Made by a program: the position numbers and the translations under genes
DNA from: Tetracladium setigerum
Lineage: Eukaryota; Ascomycota; Leotiomycetes; Helotiales
Length of the DNA: 64,000 nucleotides
Direction: 5' to 3'
Assembly (NCBI GenBank): GCA_031472005.1
Contig: PZJY01000012.1
Location: forward strand, 62,001 to 126,000
Shown here: positions 57,896 through 64,000 of the stretch, in pieces
How positions within the stretch are numbered: position 1 is the first letter of the stretch
Layout of the letters: every line of letters begins with the position of its first letter
Notes under the pieces: generated by a model
What the model saw: only the letters and a program-made list of their open reading frames with translations
Databases searched by the model: none
What the model was told of the DNA's origin: nothing

Positions 57896-59380
57896 CGTTC
57901 GGGATTATCGGAGGTGGTTTGTGGTTGAGTGTATTGACGAGAGTTGGAGCTACAGTAGATTCTTGGTGGAATGGGTTGAGAAAGAGTAATAAAGTGAAGG
58001 TATTATGGTGGAGGTATGGATTGATGACTGATCGAAAATCAAGGGGGAGAAAAAACTTTGTTTCTTGCTCTTCATGTATTTGTATTTGCGCTGGAATGAA
58101 TTGAGAACGATATCGTCACATACGTCACAAAACCCCTAGGTGAAGAATGGGAAGTAGTTCATATACTTAACAATCCCCCGCCCCCGCAAATGAATTACAG
58201 CTACATACTCCAGCAAAACTTTTTTTCAACTTTACCCAACTCTTACCCTCAGATTCCTCACATCATCTCACAATTCCCATCCTCCAAACTCGGCTGCCTT
58301 ACAGCCAAGAGCCGCATACGACTATCCCCCCAAGATAATATGCTCAATGACAACGACAACATTGCCAACGTGCAAAGCACAGTGCACTTCAAGTGGACTG
58401 ACTTTGGCAATATGTCCACATGCTATACCTACATTACATGCTCGGATGTAACCCCCCCTCCCCTCCACCCTTTAGGGTGTATACCCCATACCTACACTGC
58501 TTCAAAACCAACATGAATGGTCTGCTTCAAACCACACATACTACATACATCGGAACATTACGACAAGAGAGCAAGGGAGGAAGCGGACGTAAGGGAAGTA
58601 TTGATGGAATTTGTGAACTCGTGATTGGTAGGGAACTGAGGAAACGGGGATTTTAAGCATGGCGTGGACGGGCAACGCAATGCGGCGGGCGGAACAGGGG
58701 CATACGTGCTACGAACTACTGCGCTGCGCTGCGGATGCACTCCACGCAAGACCGTAATTCTGGACCTCCGGGGTACTTCATCCGCTATGAAATGGCAAAG
58801 CCTCACGATGATGGGGAATAAGTATGAGGCGCATTTTATCTCACTTGAGTAGGTATTGGTTTACACGGATCTTGCTAAATTTTAATTTTACATGTTTTTG
58901 CGACTGCTTGATTGGGTATAGTAGAGTAAAGTATAGGTAGGTATGGAGTTCTTTGCTTCTTTGTGGTTTACCAAATTTTTGAATCTTTTTTTGATGCTCT
59001 CAGGTTGACTAGATTATGTGTCGGAGATATGATTTCTGTTTCTTGTATTTACAGTTGGATGGGATAGTAGGAGATTGGCCCGGAGAGGAAAGGTATGCAG
59101 TAAATGGTTAAAGTATGTATTACAGCAGTTGAATGCGGATGGATGGTTGGGATTATCCGAAATGCGAGCAGATACGAGCAGGGACTCTCATGTGTGTTTG
59201 ACAGTGCCGCAATATGAGTGAGTGCCTAATTCTCGAAAAACAACACGTTTGTCAACTCGAGTACTCGGCAGTAGTTAATAATTAACAACACAGTCAATTT
59301 AATAGGATCGTATGTTAATACTAAAAGTGGACGCGTGGCAGCTCTTTGGCGCGGCTAGTCTTTGATTTCGGAGTTGGTCC
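57896..59380. other. Intergenic region
   Basis: About 1.5 kb with small open frames only (58190-58516 and 58420-58656, for example). No gene supported. Confidence 0.45.
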
Positions 59381-60711
59381 TCATCCAGCCATCTTAATTA
59401 TCTTTCTTCCCTCTACCTCCTCCGTACCGTGAAGCAAAACTTCATCTCTCGCTCCAAGAAGCACAAGTACAATACCCATTGGCCCAGCAAGAATAGCCCA
59501 GATCACAAGACGAATACCGAGTCCCCAATTCAAGCCTGTTGCCTTGGAACCCAGGGCAGGACGCGCGCTCAAGTAGAGATATGTCGCCCAAACCAAAAAC
59601 GCGGAGACGCCAATGTAGACATCCAGTTGCAAGAAATTAGTGACACCAGCAGCGAGATTGGGAATTCTTTCGCCGGGGTGCGAGATGGAGAATGGGATGA
59701 AGGCTTGCGCGAAGTTGATGTTGCCGACATAGAGGGAGTAGATGGCGAAGACCTGCGTGGCCGTGCAGATGACGAGTGCGAAGAGGTAAACGCTTTTGGA
59801 GGAGTTGAGGTAAGTTACACTCTCAGGTTCGGACTTGATACCTTGGTCTTTGCGGTATTGGGCTTCCTCTGCAAGGCGGTAATTGATGCCTGGTCGGAAG
59901 AGGTATTGGAAGATGGTGGTGAGGATTGGAAAGGCTTGCCAGAAGGCAATGAATAGTTGATGGAATTCAGGGGTGACTTGCTGAGGGGAGGGAAACGCCA
60001 TGAGGACAGAGGGGAAGAGGTAGGTCAGGGCGACATTGAGAGGGATCACGTTCAGGTCGGCTTGCGAGATGAAGAGTGAAGATGGTGGAGCGTCGGATTG
60101 AGCGACTGGGGAGGTGAGAAGGTGGAGGAAGAGCCAGATAGGTGTTGTGAAGGCGAAAGTGATCAGTTGGAAGACTACTCCGAAAGTACCAGTCCTACCA
60201 AGAGAATTAGCTCACTGTTGATACTGAGAAAACACGTATGTCTACGATGGCCAGGTCTAAGTAGGATATTTATCTCAACGCACCAAGTGATAAGTTTTCC
60301 CTTATTTCCAACTCTCAAACCTTCCATCACCATCACACACCATGCCGCACCGAACTGGGTCATTCCCCAGCTGGAAAAGCCGCCGCTGCTGCCATCCACA
60401 GCATGGGCAAAGAAGGTGATCAGCACTACCAGCTGCCTGTCAACAGGTCCAATTCCGGTATAATGGCGGGTGATTGGGAATTCTGTGCCTGGAAACTTTG
60501 CATTTTGAGCTTGGGCGAGGACGCTGTTAAGATGAGCAAAGGTCCCATTTTGGCCGCCCAGATGCCAAAGGATGTAATATGCAGCAACAGAGAGTAGAGG
60601 GAGCGCAACGAGCGTGAGGACCCGGAGCAGCGGGGAGGTCTGTATTGAGGGTTAATGAGATGATGACATATCATTCAGACTCTGAGAGGAAGCCCATACC
60701 TGTGAAGCCAT
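59381..60711 (-). CDS. Uncharacterised multipass membrane protein
   Basis: A 393-residue membrane protein. Exons are 60711-60700 (12 bases), 60639-60284 and 60194-59381 (1182 bases). The start is MASQ followed by a first helix (LLRVLTLVALPLLSVAAYYIL). Then comes a large loop with FPGTEFPITRHYTGIGPVD, and then about seven more helices including LVVLITFFAHAVDG, GVVFQLITFAFTTPIWLFL, VYLFALVICTATQVFAIYSLYV and LVIWAILAGPMGIVLVLLGA. It resembles hypothetical membrane proteins found in many ascomycetes, some next to secondary-metabolite genes, but I cannot assign an activity. Frame intact. Confidence 0.78.
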
Positions 60712-62068
60712 TATTGCTACAGTATCTTCAATATCTTCAATAAAGAGAAGAAATGTAGGCCAAAAAGTCCCTTAAAAATAAGAAATGATGCTCTTGGATT
60801 ATTCCACCCCAGCAAGCTCTCAAAATCTTCAACACGTGGGCCGGTCTTGGATGACTGAAGGACGGAATGCCAAGGTGCCGCGCTGTGCCAATAATGCCAA
60901 TGCCAGTGCCAATTTCCCTCCACATACATCACACCACCACCCACCCTCAGACTCCCTCCACAGCCAGCGCTCCGTCCTTCTTCCTCCACGAAACATCATC
61001 CAAGCGATCGACAACCGTCAACACCACCACTACGGGGCGTTGCTCACCTCAATCATTACGGTGTTGTGTTGTCACCATGTTGCGAAGTACAGATCCTGCA
61101 TCTTCCGTTACACTCGATCGAGTGCGCCGTTGGGTTCTGTCCTGTCATCAGTGTCATGGGCTCTTCGCTGCAGGAACCCGTGCGGGGATTGAAGACATAC
61201 ATTGAAAAGTTTCAAGCAGATTGTCATTTCATTGAAGAAGAAGGAGAGTTGTAACCATCACCACCACCACCATCTCGGACTACAGTACTGGCTTCACAGC
61301 TACTGTACTCCAGCTCCCCAGCGGGAGATGAAGGGAGAGGAACGAGACCACGGATTCCCATCAAAACAGCAGATCCGCGTGGCGCCTTCCTCTTCATAGT
61401 TTAGATCCTCCCGCTACGGCCCCTCGATCTCGGACGCTGGATTTTGCGTTGGCAAACCTCAAGTGAAGGGCCCTTCAACACTTTTTAAGAGTACGCCTAG
61501 CCTGCAAGTACGCGGAGGCCGCGATTGCCCTGCGTCTGTCTCTTTCAGACATTTCCATCTTTCAAACATCGCAATCCTCAGCCATCAACTCTATTTCGAA
61601 ACTCAATCTGTTGCCAGTATACAACTATCTACTTATATCGAGTGAAAAGAGAGGGTCTGTCAACGACGAACGACGAACGACAGCAACCATTGCCCTCGCA
61701 ACAACAAACAGCATCGACATTTTGAGTTTGAGCCTTCTCTCGCTCTCCTATTTTTATCACCTCTCACCTCAACTCTCACCACCTGTTTCTCTTGCCTGTC
61801 TCGCCTGTCTCTCCACCAAAGCAACATCATCCTCCTTGCTCATTGCAATAGACAAAATCGACATTCTTGCAACATTCAATTACCATTATAAAGTTCATCT
61901 TCGAGGATCCAGACCCCATCCCCACCTTCTGCCAATCCTCCTCCACCGCCGATCTATCGAAGTCTGCTTTCGGCAACTTATCTCTTCCGTAGATCGACAG
62001 GACAAAGATTCTATATTAACCAGCAACACCCACATTCACCACACGCCAATCCAAATCTACACTTCAGC
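60712..62068. other. Divergent promoter and long 5' leader of the MIF-like gene
   Basis: About 1.36 kb between two divergent genes. It includes a (CAC)n tract near 61253-61276. A long CT-rich, AUG-poor stretch from about 61740 to 62068 is probably the 5' UTR of the MIF-like gene. Confidence 0.5.
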
Positions 62069-63146
62069 ATGACGGGATCTATTCGTTCAGTTCGTACTTT
62101 CGACGCAACGCCGCAAAGATACGACCCCGTCGAGACCCCTCCATTAAAGGTTGGCAAACCACAGCTGGTCAACCACGCAGGTCGAAGTCAAGTCTCCCTC
62201 ATCCAGCTTCCTCCCTCACCCGCAGACAGTGATTCGGAAAATATGCGAGGTCCTACAGAGCCAACGGCTGAGGAACGGCGTTTGACTAGGCCAATCGACC
62301 GTGGAGCGCCAGGAGACGCGGCCATCTTCTCAGACAAAAAGACGCCAGAGCAGAAGGAGCTGGCGAAGAGGAAGAGTCAATATTATGGGGATGTGTTTGC
62401 AAATCGGGAACCCACCATGTCTGCGCGAGAGCGGGTCTTTAGAGAATCTATGATTACGGCAGATATCAGAACAAATGTTATTGTGAGTTCTGCTCTATTC
62501 CAATCATCGGTTCGTAGCTAACCATCTCCAGATTCAAGATGAATACACTTTTATAACTGACCTGTCCTATTGCCTCTCTGGCCGTTACCAACGCCCCGAA
62601 TCCTGCATCGTCGTCACCGTTGTCCACTCAGCCTGCCTACTCTACGCCGGAAACTTTGATCCAGCATATACCATGACCATCACCGCCCTTCCCTCCCAAC
62701 TACAGCCGGTTACAAATAAACGAAATGCACAACTGCTATCGAAGTCAATGGAGGAAGGCCTCGGGGTTGTTCCAGAGCGAGGTCTCATCAAGTTCATCCC
62801 AGTCGCAGAAGAGAACCTTGCAACAGGAGGACAAACATTTGCAGGTGTAATCGACGAAATGGATAGACAAAGTGCGGTAGACAATGTCAATTTAAGGAGC
62901 AATTTGTCGACGTCCCGAAGTGCAAAGCGACAGAGTACAAAATCGCTACGATCCAGAATCGGAAGCAATTTACCTACTCACGAGGAGAGGGTGACACCAA
63001 CATCGTCAAATTTTGATCAAAGCATCAACAATACCCCTCCATTACCAGCGATTCCTACCTCGCTGAGTACTTTGGATTTGAAAGCTGAGAAGGCGCAGAA
63101 GATGAGCAAGAGGAGGAGTTTCATGGCCGCTGTCTTTGGAAAATAA
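62069..63146 (+). CDS. Macrophage migration inhibitory factor (MIF)-like tautomerase-fold protein
   Basis: A 342-residue protein whose middle is a MIF/tautomerase domain. Exons are 62069-62482 and 62532-63146, phase 0, GTGAGT...TCCAG. After the intron come IQDEYTFITDLSYCLSGRYQ, CIVVTVVHSACLLYAGNFDP, RNAQLLSKSMEEGLGVVPERG and LIKFIPVAEENLATGGQTFAGV. These follow the beta-alpha-beta order of MIF, with an ILLYAG-like core and the GLGVVPER turn. It carries about 140 disordered residues before the domain and about 90 basic, Ser-rich residues after it. The catalytic N-terminal proline of true MIF cannot be free here, because the domain is internal, so tautomerase activity is doubtful. Fungal MIF-like proteins are poorly studied. 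The frame is intact. Confidence 0.8.
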
Positions 63147-63841
63147 GCTCTGGAGAATTTGATACTAGTGTTTGCTTAGGCTTATGGAGAGTTGGATGGA
63201 CGGGGTGGCTGGGTTTTCCTGGATTTGAAGGCTTGGAGTTTTGCGGTGGCCAGGATGGGGACAGGAGTTGGAGACTACCACGGGGTCGGTTGGCCATCTA
63301 ATTATACTGTTGTATTGAATAAATCAAGTAGACCTGAATGCTGGGCAGAAGGGGTCAAGTATTTATTCAATTTTCCTACTCTCTTTTCTTGTTTTGGCTT
63401 GCAGCCTATTGCAGTTCATTGCATGTTTCATGAAAGCGCAAAGAAAGTCATTGCTGTACTCTTCTGTCACACTTCTGGTACTGAAACCATAGTAGTGATT
63501 CTCATTTTCGCAGGAGTAGCAAAAACTGGTTGAGTTTGCAATTCGGTAATCTCGCACCAGGAAGGAGCCATTTCTTAAAATTAAATAAAAATAATTACGC
63601 CTACTTCTATGAATACAATCAGGTAAATCCTCAAAGGCTGCAAAGAAAGTCTTCAATAATTGCACTTCCTACAAAGTTCCTTCTCATCCCACCGCCCACC
63701 GCCTCCCCAAAACAGCAACCCAAAAATGTTTCTGCAAGCGGCCGCACACCACCTCACCCCTCAACTCCATACATTTTTACCCCTCCAAAAACCACAATCC
63801 ATAACACAACACAACCCTCTTCTCTCCCTCGCTCCCTCAAA
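63147..63841. other. Intergenic region, MIF-like 3' flank and EFM4 promoter
   Basis: About 700 bases, same strand on both sides. No gene supported. Confidence 0.45.
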
Positions 63842-64000
63842 ATGGCAGAACCTACACCCACATCCAAACCCTTACATCTTTCTCCCTCGCCACTAGGCAC
63901 AAAAGAATAGTACGTATTTCCCACCTACCCACCGGACAGACCCTCTTCCATTCCTCAATCTCCCCACCAACCCCTCCAAACCTCAAAAAGTTGCAACAAT
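63842..64000 (+). CDS. EFM4: Protein-lysine N-methyltransferase EFM4 (See1/METTL10-like), first exon only
   Basis: Only the first exon is inside the window: 63842-63909, then a GTACGT donor at 63910 and intron to the window end. It encodes MAEPTPTSKPLHLSPSPLGTKE followed by the start of a Tyr codon. LGTKEYW-type text after a short Pro/Ser leader is the usual start of the EFM4/See1 SAM-dependent methyltransferase, which methylates a lysine of elongation factor eEF1A. The methyltransferase motifs lie beyond the window, so this rests on the N-terminal signature and the donor position. Confidence 0.6.

Noticed and set aside
59429..59956. 175-codon open frame antisense to the membrane protein gene
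   Set aside because: Shadow of the conserved minus-strand gene.
61253..61276. (CAC)n tract as a possible coding His repeat
   Set aside because: It sits in a promoter/5' leader region with no supporting frame, so it is a simple microsatellite.
1..64000. tRNA genes, rRNA and CRISPR arrays
   Set aside because: I looked for B-box-like GGTTCGAATCC words and regular spaced repeats and found none convincing. CRISPR is also not expected in a fungal nucleus.

Overview
The window is nuclear DNA from a filamentous ascomycete (Pezizomycotina). Genes are split by many short GT-AG introns, mostly 45-100 bases. They include fungus-restricted families: a CFEM/Pth11-type receptor, ERG24 sterol reductase, ATG27 and DUF4470/MYND proteins. 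The set of secreted plant-polymer hydrolases suggests a plant-associated or saprotrophic fungus. Leotiomycetes/Helotiales would fit, but I cannot prove it from this sequence alone. I resolved about 25 protein-coding loci. Almost every splice model was checked by requiring exon lengths to sum to a multiple of three.

Layout. (1) 1-16.2 kb is an accessory block dominated by secreted hydrolases: two tannase/feruloyl-esterase paralogues tail to tail, a GH16 glucanase, a small cysteine-rich secreted protein, and a GH3 beta-glucosidase. A divergent pair, a kappa-class GST-like protein and a short-chain dehydrogenase, sits among them. (2) 18-25.7 kb holds an F-box/leucine-rich protein and a divergent arylsulfatase / ACS-family transporter pair, probably an organosulfur uptake and release module. 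(3) 25.7-28 kb is an AT-rich, gene-poor island followed by a hypothetical gene. (4) 29.6-37.4 kb has ATG27 and ERG24 back to back, a second F-box-like protein and a tetraspan membrane protein. (5) 38.0-43.6 kb has a solo LTR with a perfect 5-bp target-site duplication just upstream of a MYND zinc-finger gene, followed by a 1180-residue DUF4470 protein. (6) 45.8-64 kb holds a CFEM/Pth11-type GPCR, an NmrA-like protein, and core genes (POP2/CAF1 deadenylase, complex I B12/NDUFB3 subunit, GTR2/RagC GTPase). After these come a small membrane protein, a multipass membrane protein, a MIF-like protein and the first exon of EFM4.

The most important warning for a reader is that seven frame breaks in six genes are single-base length errors at or beside mono-nucleotide runs (six apparent losses, one apparent gain). 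An eighth is suspected. In each case the conserved protein continues in the shifted frame. This looks more like consensus (sequencing) error than real gene decay, but real mutations cannot be excluded without reads.

I found no tRNA, rRNA or CRISPR array and no complete transposon. The window shows no obvious undescribed multi-gene system. The best candidates for new biology are the LTR-fronted MYND/DUF4470 pair, the sulfatase-transporter module, the MIF-like protein with long disordered arms, the repeat-bearing tail of the CFEM receptor and the small secreted protein.
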